Assembly: GCA_964058845.1 (NCBI GenBank)
Contig: CAXKVR010000147.1
Span: 162,055 to 226,054, forward strand
Length of the DNA: 64,000 nt
Direction of reading: 5' to 3'
DNA from: Carex sylvatica
Taxonomy: Eukaryota > Streptophyta > Magnoliopsida > Poales > Cyperaceae
The translations under genes and the position numbers were made by a program. This document shows, piece by piece, positions 32,696 to 44,332 of the stretch; within the stretch, counting starts at the first letter, position 1; every line of letters begins with the position of its first letter. The notes below the pieces were generated by a model, which saw only the letters and a program-made list of their open reading frames with translations, had not been told where the DNA came from and searched no databases.

Positions 32696-33592
32696 TGACG
32701 TGTTCTCATATTATTACATTTTTTTTGGATAATACTAGTACTAGACAACAACACACAAATAGGAGGATGTAATTGAAACTCTATATTAATAAATAATAGG
32801 ACATGCATGGGAGGGGGCAGTTGAGGAGCCCTCTCTTGATTTGTTCTCATATTATTACATTTTTTTTAATAATACTAGTGCTAGATAACAACGTACACAC
32901 AAATAGGAGGATGTAATTGAAACTCTGTATTAATAAATAATAAGACATGCATGGGAAGGGGCAGTTGAGGAGCCCTCTCTTGATTTATTGGTTATTGAAA
33001 GGAGATTTTCTTTTTCTTTTTCTTTTCTTTTTTGGTGAAGCTAATTGTCTCATATTTAAACTGATCCTTTTGAGATGATGATCGAGTCAGTGAGATTTTG
33101 TACGAAAATTTGAGAGGATTTGGATGTCCCTCCATTCTTGACATGTTTTGATTGGAAATGCTTGTAATCATGTAATGGTTTTTAGCACTGAAGGAGATCA
33201 TCCATTCTCCGGGGTGCAGAAATTTTCTGTCCCCTTAGTTACTGGAATGTAAGACCGATCACTGTTAAAAGGAGGCGGTCATATTTAATTTTTGAACTAG
33301 GGGCCCACCAACAGTGACTCTGGAAACATGAATTTTCTGCTTCAGGAGACAGAGAATTGACTAGACAAGGGTTTGAATTGACTAGAAATCCTTTTTGGAA
33401 ATGCTTTGTAATCATGGGGTGTAGATTTTAACAACAAAGCAAAAAAGAGGTGAGAGAAAAAATTTATTTGAACCATTTTGTCCAAGTTTGAAAAATAAAA
33501 CTAATAAATGGATTGTTTATTTTTTTTAATGAACACCTCATTAATTATATATAATAAATTCTTAATTCTTAAATAGCAACCAATCTCAGTTG
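32696..33592 (+). repeat. Duplicated segment, copy A
   Basis: Starts TGACGTGTTCTCATATTA and ends CAACCAATCTCAGTTG. Copy B is at 34501-35399 in the same orientation. Copy A contains an internal tandem duplication of about 143 bases (32698-32840 and 32841-32988) and a private insert at about 33189-33362. No conserved open frame, so it is probably non-coding. Confidence 0.8.
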
Positions 33593-34089
33593 GCAGTATT
33601 TGGCGGTGGGAGAATTTGACAAGTTCTTCTTGAAATTATCATTAGTTTAATTGATGTGCATGTACTTAGCGGTTAAAGGATTTGACAAGTTATTGTCTAG
33701 GGTTTAAAACAATTATTGTTTTCAGATTCTTGTGTTCAAACACTTAATTTGTTGTTGGTTTTAATAATTGTGTGGTAAGAACAGTTAGTTTTCTGGTATA
33801 ATAAACTATTGATGTGTTTATTGGTTTTATGTGTGATGTTGTTAGCGCTTGTTGGTAAATAATTGTTGTAAACTCTTTTTATATATTGCTTGTAGCATGG
33901 ATTGATATATATTATATATTGGGGTACTTGTATATGTATATATTAATTGTTGGTTCAAAGATGAGTTTGGCATGAGCGCATGCATGTTTATTGTTGCTTT
34001 GCTAGCTGTGTTTTAAAAATAACTAGGCTAGTCCATAATACAAGAATTAATAATAAAAAATAATAATAATTATTATTATATATACATCA

Positions 34090-34427
34090 CCATCAGTCCG
34101 AAAATTACTGATCCGTTAGAAAACTAGGATTTGCCAACATCAACACAAACAAAATAGATGGTGCAAGACACTATTGTAATCAGCAATTGAAATTCAGTAG
34201 ACAGTGTTAATCGTATTTGTCGTCGGTGGCGAAACGAAAGTGATGGCGTTGGGTTCGTAAAATCCGATGGCCGAACGTGCGCTGCCGATGGTATATTGAT
34301 TAACGCTATATGTTTTGAGTCGATAACATAGGTATGTACATTTTCTATCGGGACGATATGTAACGGTTCGAAACCCGATAACGGAACGTGATTTCAATCA
34401 ATATAAAAGTGTTTTTTTGTAGTAGTG
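34090..34427 (+). mobile_element. CACTA-type terminal remnant
   Basis: The segment ends TTTTTTTGTAGTAGTG at 34412-34427, the inverse of CACTACTACAAAAAAA, a common CACTA end. The preceding 200 bases are unusually CpG-rich (CCGATGGCCGAACGTGCGC). The last 46 bases plus flank are repeated in tandem at 34456-34502. The opposite terminus was not identified. Confidence 0.5.
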
Positions 34428-34500
34428 TTCACTTTCATTTTACTTATAAGCTATGATTTTTTGTAGTAGTGTTCACTTTCATTTTAGTACTTACAAGCTA

Positions 34501-35399
34501 TGACGTGTTCTCATATTACATATTTTTTTGGATAATACTAGTGATACATATATAACAACACACAAATAGGAGGATGTAGGTGAAACTCTGTATTCATAGG
34601 TCATGCATGGGAGGGGGCAGTTGAGGAGCCCTCTTGATTTATTGGCTATTGAAAGGAGATTCTATTTTTTCTTTCTTTTTTGGTGAAGCTAATTGTCTCA
34701 TGTATATACTGATCCTTTTGAGATGATGAGTCAATGAGATTTTGTACGAAAATTTGAGAAGATTTGGATGCATGTCCCTCCATTTTTGGCATGTTTTGAT
34801 TGGAAATGCTTGCAATCATGTAATGGTTTTTAGCACAAGGGTTTGAATTGGAATTTTTTTTATAAACCGTAATTAGAAAAACATTTTTATGAAACCAACA
34901 TGATTATTATTTTTTTTATAAAAACCAAAAGAACCGAAATGTCATTTCGGTCCCAGCCGTTTTCACATATTTCGAGAAAAAAATACGTTGAAAAATTGTA
35001 AAAATACTTAGGACAGAATTTTCATGTCGGTCCCAAAAAAAAATCGAGACCGAAATAACATTTTGGTTCTTATGATTTTTGTAAAAAATAAAATAATCAC
35101 GTTGATTTCACAAAAATCTTTTTTCTAATTATGGTTTATAAAAAAATTCATGGTTTTTAGCATAAGGGTTTGAATTGACTAGAAATCCTTTTGGAAGTGC
35201 TTGTAATCATGGGTTGTATATTTTAACAATAATTTTTTGGTTCAAAGCAACAAAATGGTGAGAGAAAACATTTATTTGGATCATTCTGTCCAAGTTTGAG
35301 AAATGAAACTAATAAACGGATTATTTACTTCTTTAATGAACAGCTCATTAATTATATATCATCAATTGTTAATTCCTAAATAGCAACCAATCTCAGTTG
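34501..35399 (+). repeat. Duplicated segment, copy B
   Basis: Pairs with 32696-33592. It lacks the internal tandem duplication of copy A but contains the family A MITE at 34851-35149. Shared blocks include AGGAGCCCTCT, GGTGAAGCTAATTGTCTCAT, TGAGATTTTGTACGAAAATTT and CCAAGTTTGA. Confidence 0.8.
34851..35149. mobile_element. Mutator-like MITE, family A, copy 3
   Basis: Ends are GAATTTTTTTTATAAACC and GAATTTTTTTATAAACC (inverted). Interior blocks are GAACCGAAATGTCATTTCGG and GAGACCGAAATAACATTTTG. The flanks carry a direct repeat of about 27 bases, TGGTTTTTAGCAYAAGGGTTTGAATTG, instead of a simple 9-bp duplication. Confidence 0.78.
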
Positions 35400-38300
35400 A
35401 CTCTTTCTAATAAAGAAAAAAAAAATCTGCTTTGTGTGTTCATGTAATGGTTTTTAGCACAAGAGATTTTGTACTATAATTGATTGGAAAATCTTGTAAC
35501 ACATTCAACTTGTTTAGGCTTATATGAGATTGGGTTGTTGGAATTTCCTTCTGAAATAGATTTTATATAAAAATTAAGATGATTTCATATATATTTCGTT
35601 TCTCAAAATCAATATTTTTTAATTCCTCCACAATTCAGATGTGTTACATGTTAATTAGTTGTATTCTTTTAAGTACGATTTATAGTACATATGAATTTTA
35701 TATTTAAATTTAAATTAGTGCACAATTTACACTGGTGAACGAAATGCGAAATAATATGACAGTTTGGGTTGGTGAATGATTTGAAGACAAAAACAACCTA
35801 AATATTATTATTAGCATGCATGTCTTAAATGTAAAAAATAGTTAGTTAACATTTTATTAAAAATTATCGATATTTTTTTTAAGAAAACAGAGGTCAAGCC
35901 TCGTCTTTTTTTTTATGTTTTTTAAAATAAAAGGGTACAACTAAATAACATATTGAGAACATACATTTTATTTTCAACCACCAATTATATATTTATAAAA
36001 ATATTACAACAATAATTTATTTTACTCGCAATGTTAATATATATCCTCCTGAATACTCTTGTCGATAATACTGATATCTCGGAAATATCAATTTTTGTTC
36101 AATTCTTATTTAGATGTAATTCAAATATAGTTGTCTATTCATAATAGCATATATTAGGTTAGTAATATAGATTATGCTAACTGAATATTTTTGTAGGAAT
36201 AATAAATTAATTGTCTTCAGATTAATACTATTATAAAAATAAATAAAAAACAGTTCAAACAATATTAGCCCCAAAATTTACTTGTCTTGTAGAATGCAAA
36301 ATAACAGAAAAGGTTTAATAGTTGAGAACATAGTCCAACAGTTTGGAATAAACTGTACTAGTAGCTAGTCTGTTATTCCACGTAAAAAATACTAGTATTG
36401 TGTCCGTGCGTTGCAATGGAATATGTTATAAGATTTTATAGAATATGAAAAAAAAAACATTTTTTTATTTTATTTTAATTTGTTTAAGTTTTGTGATATT
36501 TAACCATAGCTTTCTTCAACATTGATGAATCGGATGTACAACAGTTTTGGGAGATTAAGGTTGTTCACAAATTCAGATCATGGCCCCATGCCAGTGGACC
36601 ACACCAGTAGACCGTACGGTATTTCTGTTCCATCCTTTAGAAGTAGTTTCTCATCTTGCACTTCCTTAATTACTATCCCTTTCACAATGTATGGTAACAC
36701 CAGACTGTTTCATATCACGATATATTTTATTAGCATAGTCATATCACATAATTCTATGATATTAATTTTAATAACAAAAATTGGCAACAAAAAGTATCAT
36801 ATATAATTGATTACCTTACTCAAGTGGTTTGTTGCGTATTGCCTTAGTTTTGGAGTAAACGGTGCCAACAACTCGTTTGCCTCAGTAAAATAATAATTTT
36901 GAATTAGAGGCGCAGATTGGATCTAGGATAGAGAAGACATGAGGCGCAGCGCTTGAGTTCCAGCAAAAAAATTACACACGTTAGATTAGATTTTATCTGC
37001 ACGATTTTTTATTCAAATCCGACGATGCAGAATAGAAATACATGTGCTAATATGTGTGGCGGTACATGTGGCGGGTACAATTTTAACTAAATTTAGACTT
37101 CTACATATATACATTTAATCAAAATCAGACAGATTAATTATTTGATTGAAGGGTTTAGATTCAATCTGAATTTAAATCAATCAATCCTAGCTATTGCAGT
37201 TTCAGCGCAGCCAATTTAATTTAAGATGCATAATATAGAGGAGAGATATAAAATTCTAATAATAAATTTAAGATTAAAAATATTATAAAATTAAACGCCA
37301 TCCTATTTTTTTTTAAATACGCTTCTGTTTCTATATTTTTCATAAAAAATAAAAAATAAAAAATATATTTAATATCTAAAATGAATATATAAAAAAATGC
37401 CTCATCTTAAAATTTTGTCCCACCCAACTAACTATATGTATCAATTAAAGAATATTGTTAATTGTAAGATCATTATAGGTACAGCACTATCATTTAAAGC
37501 GAATAATCCTCATAATCATAATGTATCCACCCAAGTCCCAACAAGCTCTTCATTAATACCCAAACAAGGACAATATATTTCTAGATGCATTAATTTATTG
37601 GTCGGATTCAACTGTAGAATGCTGTAAACATTAAGACAACATATTGAATTACAAATAGATTGACGAACTACATATGTCCCACAATGATTTTTTTATTTTT
37701 TTTAAATAAAATCAAACTTAAATATTTTAACGAAACAAGCAAGCTGAATTTAGTTTTTATGAAAAATAGCTCCACTGATCCTGATCGTCGGAGGCAGTTT
37801 ACTATGCTTACTTTGTATGCAATGGAGCAAATACTTTTTTTGCCGCTACCGATTCACATAATCGGTGGAACTGTTTTTCATAAAAATAAAATTAAAAAAA
37901 ATATGAAAATAAAAAATGTGTAAATTGAAAAAAATAAAAATGAGAAGGATTCTAATACGTCATCATATCTCATATTTTATATCTTCTTTTTTAAAGTTTA
38001 AACTGTCGATCTGAATTACTTAATATGATATTCATACTAAAATATATTTAGGAATGAAATTATATAATTTTTGATATTTTTATTATTTTTTTAAATAGAT
38101 ACAAAATCGTTATTTCTGTACCATTAAAAAATAATAATTTTCTACCTTTCTATAAATATAGTAAAAATCACATATCGAGCTATGTTTTATGGTACACATT
38201 TTGACAGAGCTATTTTTAATTCATGCATGGTAAAAATCACATATCGGACTGTTTTGAACTCTATTTGGAGTTCGATGTATGAATAAAAAATTGCCCGGTC

Positions 38301-38860
38301 AAAATATTTACCCCGTTTGACACATGGACAAAATGAAAGGGAATAGTGTAGCAAACTATCAGAAATATTTTTCCAGAATCAATCTTTATTGTTTTTTGGA
38401 AAATATTAGAAAAATAATGCTGAAAGAGAAAATGGAAAAAAGTTGACCAAATTGGTATTAAGTCAAACGCCCATTGACGGAAAAAAAAAAAAATGCAGTT
38501 GCATGTAAAAGGAGCCCGAAAATTCAATGGCGCAAGTAGGCCCATGGAGGCCCATATCATAAGTCCATATATTAAAATAGAAGTCTCTAGAAGGGAGAAA
38601 CCGTCATATCGTATTAAAAATATAATGCGACTAACAGTTTCATTGCATTAATGATGATGATATTATATCGACACGCAGGCCAGATCAGGTCAGGCCCGGC
38701 CCGGCCCGTTGACATACAGTTTCTCTCTGTTAGAGCGCTTTTATATAATCTTACCAGAGTGTGGAATACTGGAATTCCATTCCTGAGAAATGTTAAAAAA
38801 AATGCATAGAGAAGTTGAACGCATAAGCCCACAAAACTGTAAGAGCAAGCGAAGGTCGGT
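35400..38860. other. Intergenic, no gene recognised
   Basis: AT-rich sequence with short ORFs lacking family features. A degenerate family B-like element occupies about 37980-38180 (AAGTTTAAACTGTCGATCTGA...). TGTCCGTGCGTTGCAATGG at 36400 resembles a recurrent plant MITE end. GGCCCGGCCCGGCCCG at 38694 is a small GC-rich island. Confidence 0.4.
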
Positions 38861-38876
38861 GAAAAAGAGTATTTGA

Positions 38877-39045
38877 ACGGCCCATAAATATATAATGGGC
38901 CGTTTACATAAAATCGGTTTCTTCGCTTTATAATAAATGCAGCTCAGAATTCTTGAATGAATGATTTTTTATATTCACAACAGTACCACGTGTCCCTGAA
39001 AGGAATTGCCAGCTTGCCACGTATCGCCAGTTTACCACGTGTCTT
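38877..39045 (+). promoter_or_regulatory. Putative promoter motifs: palindromic GGCCCA pair and ABRE-like ACGT sites
   Basis: AACGGCCCAT and ATGGGCCGTT (38876-38904) form a perfect 10-base inverted repeat around AAATATATA; GGCCCA/TGGGCC is the Site II core bound by TCP factors. Downstream lie CCACGTGTC, CCACGTATC and CCACGTGTC within about 60 bases (38985-39045); two are ABRE/G-box-like. They precede the small ORF at 39193 by about 150-300 bases. Function is inferred from motif identity only. Confidence 0.5.
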
Positions 39046-39192
39046 CCATTCAGTAATTCTGTGTAAAGGAATAAAAGAGTAAAAATTACTAACCGCATAA
39101 GCAAGTAGTACCTGAGGTGACTAAGTTGAAAATTCAAACAATTACAGCAGAAAAGAAACCTAGCTACCAAGAACAAAAAAATAAATAAGAAG

Positions 39193-39459
39193 ATGCCAGG
39201 AAAGACTAACAATGGATCAGCTTCAATTGGAGCAGTTGGAGCAAGGAAGAAGAAGAAGGTTACGAAGCGGCGACCTAAACGAGGGTTGCGTAGCTATTTG
39301 AAAGCTGTAGGTAAGTACCTTGTGGCGGATACATATATGTATGCTCCACTCGTAGATGAAGCAACCGTCGACGGGTGTTCTACTTCTTCCTCTCTTTCTC
39401 CTAACGGTACGGCCCGTACGTTCACCTTTAAATACAGGTTGATGTTACTACTCTTCTAG
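39193..39459 (+). CDS. Small basic protein, possible plant-specific family
   Basis: An 88-residue frame starting MPGKTNNGSASIGAVG. A highly basic stretch ARKKKKVTKRRPKRG (about 17-31) looks like a nuclear localisation signal. It is followed by LRSYLKAVGKYLVADTYMYA, PLV, a Ser/Thr-rich segment and FTFKYR. I have a weak impression that the Y(L/V)xxDxYMYAPLV block occurs in small uncharacterised plant proteins but cannot name a family. Codon use and GC are higher than in the surroundings, and ACGT-motif DNA lies upstream. The last codons (MLLLF) may be intron read-through, since AAATACAG|GTTGATG near 39436 is a plausible donor. No function assigned. Confidence 0.55.
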   Translation: MPGKTNNGSASIGAVGARKKKKVTKRRPKRGLRSYLKAVGKYLVADTYMYAPLVDEATVDGCSTSSSLSPNGTARTFTFKYRLMLLLF

Positions 39460-41034
39460 TTTGTGTTTATGTTTCCATATATTAATTAGTACCTTTTTAC
39501 AAGTTGCCAACTAGTATTATTTTTCTGAATTTCGCATCATTTGCACAAATATATTTTTGCTTAGAAAGATGTACTATAGCTGACCATGTAGGAATTGTGC
39601 TCTTTTTTTTTTATTTAATTTAAAGATAAACAAGTTAGATCTCTCATTTGCGTCATTGTTCGGTCGGTTTGTCTGTCTTAGATCTGACAGTCTTGATTTA
39701 TGAAGGAAGGAATGAATGCCAAATTTTTTAGCAAAATTATTTTTGTGATTAGAAGTCCTAGAAATGAAGCACTTAACCAAAAGTTGACATGGTTGAAATT
39801 GACAAGGGTCATGATAAATTTCTTTGTTTGTCACACCAAATTGGTTTTCTTGAATTGATTTGCTTATTCGGCTTAATATTTTTTTTATAGAAGCCTTACA
39901 TAAAATCGGTGCGAATTTGTCAGCTAAAAGAATTCTCTATGAAGAATTTGAGGAACATTCTCACCTTTGATGTTTTGCTCCAGGTGCTGAAACTTTTAGA
40001 GGTTTCATATTTCCAAACTAAAAAAAGAAAAGAAAGGTATTTATTACTTCCTCATTATATTCTTTGATAATTATTGAAAGAGGCCTCCAGAATTGTGTTG
40101 TCCCTTGGAACTATAGATGAAAAGGTTGAGAGTTCCCAATTTTGAATATTTGCTGGCAAAATCATCATGGAAAATTTAAGCAAATGTAAGAATAACCAAA
40201 AGAAATAAAATATGCTGAGTAAAGAACAGAAAGTAAGTTTAAAAATTTTAATTTGCATTTTTTTTTAAATAATCAGCATAATTTATGAATTATACATAAT
40301 TGTATATTTTTTGGGAAGAAATTTGGGTAGTGGTGAAACATTGAATGGTCAATGTATCACCATTCTGGGCAAAAAGACAAGTCAACTTTTGAACCAAATA
40401 AAAAAAAAATCAGAACATTTAATTTCCTCAGTATCTGCATCAGCTACCCTATAGATATAATTGGAAACATTTTATCTTGTATAATTTTTGTGCAGATCAG
40501 GGAGTTTCTACAGTGCGCAAATACAGGATCAGATGGTAGCATGGAATTTATTTTCCTCTCTTTTCAGATCACTGACATGTCATGTTGTAAATTTGACAAT
40601 TATATGTGTATTGGAAAAACATAGTGTTTTTGTGTAAGTTTATCTCCTAAATTGATCCTTAATACATAGATAATGCATGTTTGTCTAATTCATAGATGTT
40701 GATTATTTTTACCTTTGATTAATCAAACATGGCAATAACTCCTCCATTGAAAATTACATACTAAAAATCTCAATTCAACAGAACTAGAAGAAACATGATG
40801 AGTTGTGAAAAAAAATTGATTTGTGTTTATTTTAGGCGATAGTGTGCATAGTTTTTTGTGGTTTTAAGTTGGGCCTTGAAAATAAAAGAAAATTCTCAAC
40901 ATTCATGTTGTTCTTGTGTAAGAGAAGCTTGGTCTATAAAGGCCCAATTGAAGAGATGATAATTTTTCTTCATGGCCTATAGGTCTATATATGGCAATTG
41001 ATGATTTTTTTTAATTAATTAGAGGAATTTATAT
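39460..41034. other. Region 3' of the small ORF, no confident exon
   Basis: Possible acceptors occur at 39890 (TTTTTTATAG|AAGCC) and 40496 (TTTTGTGCAG|ATCAGG), so further exons of the 39193 gene cannot be excluded. Otherwise AT-rich with no recognised repeats. Confidence 0.35.
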
Positions 41035-41042
41035 GTATGTAT

Positions 41043-41450
41043 TTTGGGATGGAAACGGAGCGGATAGTGCTAAAACTATATCAATATTTATTTTTTATCT
41101 GAATACGGGTAAAATTATATCAATATTTATTTTTTATCTGAATATGGAGTAGATATCAGATAAATACGGATCAAATTGAATATTAATTAATATAATATAA
41201 ATATATATTAAAAATATTAAAATTTATAATATTTATCTAATTATAATGACGAATAACATAAAAATTTTATAATATATAACTACTATTCGGATAAGGATAT
41301 TGAAACGTAAAACTATATCAATATCTTTATCCACACAAATATTTGAATATCAGATATTCACACTTAAGTTTTTTTATTTACACAGATATTTAGATATCAG
41401 ATATCCACATTTAAGTTTTGCGGATATTATTTATACCGTTTTCATCCCTA
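41043..41450. mobile_element. Non-autonomous hAT element (408 bases)
   Basis: Ends TTTGGGATGGAAACGG and TAGGGATGAAAACGG (inverted) are flanked by a perfect 8-bp duplication GTATGTAT at 41035-41042 and 41451-41458. The interior repeats ACTATATCAATATTTATTTT and inverted AGATATCAGATATCC blocks. Confidence 0.85.
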
Positions 41451-42036
41451 GTATGTATGCATCATAACTCAGTGATTTAGATTTTCTAATCAAAATTTTA
41501 AAAATCAATTTTTTTTTCATCCAAATCTTATTCATTTATTGTATCTCTATTTCTTAATTTAATCAACACAATTTAATTTTAATAAAAATAAATAAAAATG
41601 ACCATTTTACCCTTAACTTCAGGCATCCAATCTATGTGCCATGTAATTTGACCAATCTCAAATGAAGGATATATATCTATCATACCATTAGTATGCCCTA
41701 TAAGTTAGGGGTTATATAATACAACACAAATGTGGCTCATGCACATGTATATATGAGATTGTAAGCTAGTTCAAAAAATGGTAGTAAATTAATTTGTGGA
41801 GTGAGGACACAACGCACATGGTTTCACATGTATTATGACCCACATCTACATATTTGTTTGATTGTAATTAATAGTAGAACACGTTTTATTTAGCACGAGT
41901 GCATGATTATGGGTTTGAGCGGATAATGTAAGATCATATGAATTTTCCTTTTTATATATATTCAAATTTCTCTAATTAAGATCGCAACATGTTCATTGTG
42001 CTTGTGTATTCCAATTGATGCTTGCTTCTTTTCGTG

Positions 42037-44332
42037 ATAATTTGTTTAATATTTTATATCTTTGAATCATTATTACCTAATCTTTGATAAGTCATTTTTT
42101 ATTTTTAGAAAATAAAATGACGAATGTTTTTTATGATGATATGGGAGGAATCCTATCAAATTAATTTCTGGCTCTTTTCAAAACATGTAGTTAAGAATTA
42201 CATATTTGATGCGGTTTCTTATTGTTCCACACCGCTGTATGATTAGCCATGTGATCAGTTGTCCATTCTAATGGACTACAAATTAGATGCAATTTTTAAG
42301 AATTATTTCTACAATGTGCGTTTTTTTTTTTTTACGAATGACAAGTACAGCGTAAAAGAACTATATCAAATATGATGTTCCTTTACGAATGACATTTATT
42401 GTGTATGTCAAATGAATGGCGATGTGATATGATAAGAAATCATACTAAATATGCGGTTCTTAAAAAATATGATGTTCCTTTATGAATAACATTTATTGTG
42501 GCTGTCAAATAAGTGGCGATGTGATATGATAAGGAACCATACTAAATATGCGGTTCTTAAAAAATTACGTGAGGAACTACATTTTTTTGCAGTTCCTTTT
42601 ATGACGTCATTAAAAAAATATTTGTATCTTTTTGCTTGAAAATATTTATTTATGTTCTATATATATAAAAAAAGAAACTAAAGTCCGTTCCATTTTCTCA
42701 AATGTAGTTAGATTTGAGTAAGAATATATTAATTTAATTAGTAATGATTATATTTCCGCTATTTGGTTCTCTAATAGTCTCTCCAACGGTCTAACTGATC
42801 TCTATCTCCAAATTATTTACGAACAGATCCATTTTATAACAAACTTACAAAATCAGACTGAAGTCTCTCTTCCGCCTCCGATCAGGCCTCCGCCTCTTCT
42901 CTTTCTCGGCGTGATGTACCGTCGAGATTCGGCGAGGAGATCCAGTGCGATTCAGTACAATCTTACCTCGTCTCCGATGAGATCCAGCGGGGAGAGCGTG
43001 GTGCACCGTCGGAGGGGATCCATGCTAGCCCAGCGATAGTTGTCAGAGTGCAACATATGAATACTTTATGTTGTCAACATATGAATACTTCATATATACT
43101 TTATTTGTTAGATATGAATACTTCATACATTCAAGTATGAATAGTGTTAGTATAAGTGTGAATACTTACTATAAAAAGAGACTTTTTAAGTGAAATATTG
43201 AAGATGTGTCTTGGGAGAGGTGTCTTGGAAGAAGTATCTCAGAAGAAATGTCTGGTTTTGAATTGTATAAATTATTTCATACATGTATGAATACTTCGTA
43301 ATCTTAAGTATGAATATTGTTAGTGTCAAGTGTTAATACTTCTTGTAATACTAGGCTGTTGGGAATACTTTCTGGTTTCCAATCTGGGCAGGTGTGAATA
43401 TTATTAGTGTCATATGTGAATATTTCATTTGTTAGATATAAATACTTCAATTGTTAGATATGAATACTTCATGTTGTCAACATATGAATACTTTATTAGT
43501 TAGATATGAATATTTCATTATTTAGATATGAATATTTAATAATTAGTATAAAGATTCGCTGATATTGTGATATGCGGTAGTGGTTCTCAATCTTAGCAAA
43601 TGTCACTTTCAGACGGTTGCGGTCTCTAATTCAGGCTGTCAAACGTCGTTAGCGTCCTCCTAGTCGTTAATGGTCTCTAAGATTAATGGTTTCCTCTAGT
43701 TTGTGTTTACATATGTCGAATATTATAGATAATAAGTAATAGTATTTAAATTCGTAAGTATGAATACTATACATTTTAACAATAAATAAAATTATGTTAG
43801 TTCTTGCTTATTGGCAGCAGTTAACATGTGCGTGTCAGTTAATGATTCTTTGTTGAATTTTTTTTGTTTTTTTAGCGCAGGAGACAGATAGAAACGGAAT
43901 GGAATTACTGTTAGTCCGTCTCTAAGGATTGTAGAAATTTGATAATTATGATATGAAAGCCATCATTGCTATCTATGTCATGTCATATCCGTTCACCAAA
44001 TTTTGTGGATCTTGGGACCGAGCAATGAAAAATAAATATTTAAAACGCGGCTTCTTTTGAGCACTGAAATGATCTTTTAAGCCTTCTAATTCATTCTAAT
44101 AATGTGTTCTGAAAAATAATATTATTTTATTTTCTGCTTATATCTTTATATTATTTTTACAGTTCGGATTTCAACATGAGCTCAATATTAAAATATTAAA
44201 ATATACTTGACAATTAAATTTTATATTTTTTTTATTAATAAAAAATTCTGAAAAAACAGTGATTTTTAAAAATTACAAAAAAAAAAAAGTTTAAAAGTTA
44301 ATAATATATTAAGCATTTAAATTCACATATTG
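42037..44332 (+). repeat. Tandem segmental duplication, unit A
   Basis: Starts at TTTGTTTAATATTTTATATC and runs to the start of unit B at 44333, repeating the same ordered blocks (GGAGGAATCCTATCAAATTA, TTCCACACCGCTG, GTGGCGATGTGATATGATAA, CCGTTCACCAAATTTTGTGG). Within each unit, AAATATGATGTTCCTTTAY...GTGGCGATGTGATATG is itself repeated. Unit A holds a private 1.2-kb insert at about 42735-43915. Probably non-coding. Confidence 0.78.
42735..43915. mobile_element. Probable insertion with TATGAATACTTC repeat array
   Basis: Absent from unit B, where flanking sequences AATATATTAATTTA and AAGGATTGTAGAAATTTG lie 14 bases apart. The left third is GC-rich (42880-43040: CCGCCTCCGATCAGGCCTCC, GTCGGAGGGGATCC). 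The rest carries about 15 copies of TATGAATACTTCAT (43050-43560). Terminal repeats and target duplication are not resolved, so the class is unknown. Confidence 0.55.

Noticed and set aside
34366..34378. GGTTCGAAACCC resembling a tRNA B box
   Set aside because: No matching A box, acceptor stem or anticodon arm around it. It lies in a CpG-rich CACTA-like remnant.
38261..38560. 99-residue minus-strand frame with hydrophobic segments
   Set aside because: Composition follows AT-rich DNA. No upstream promoter or family motif recognised.
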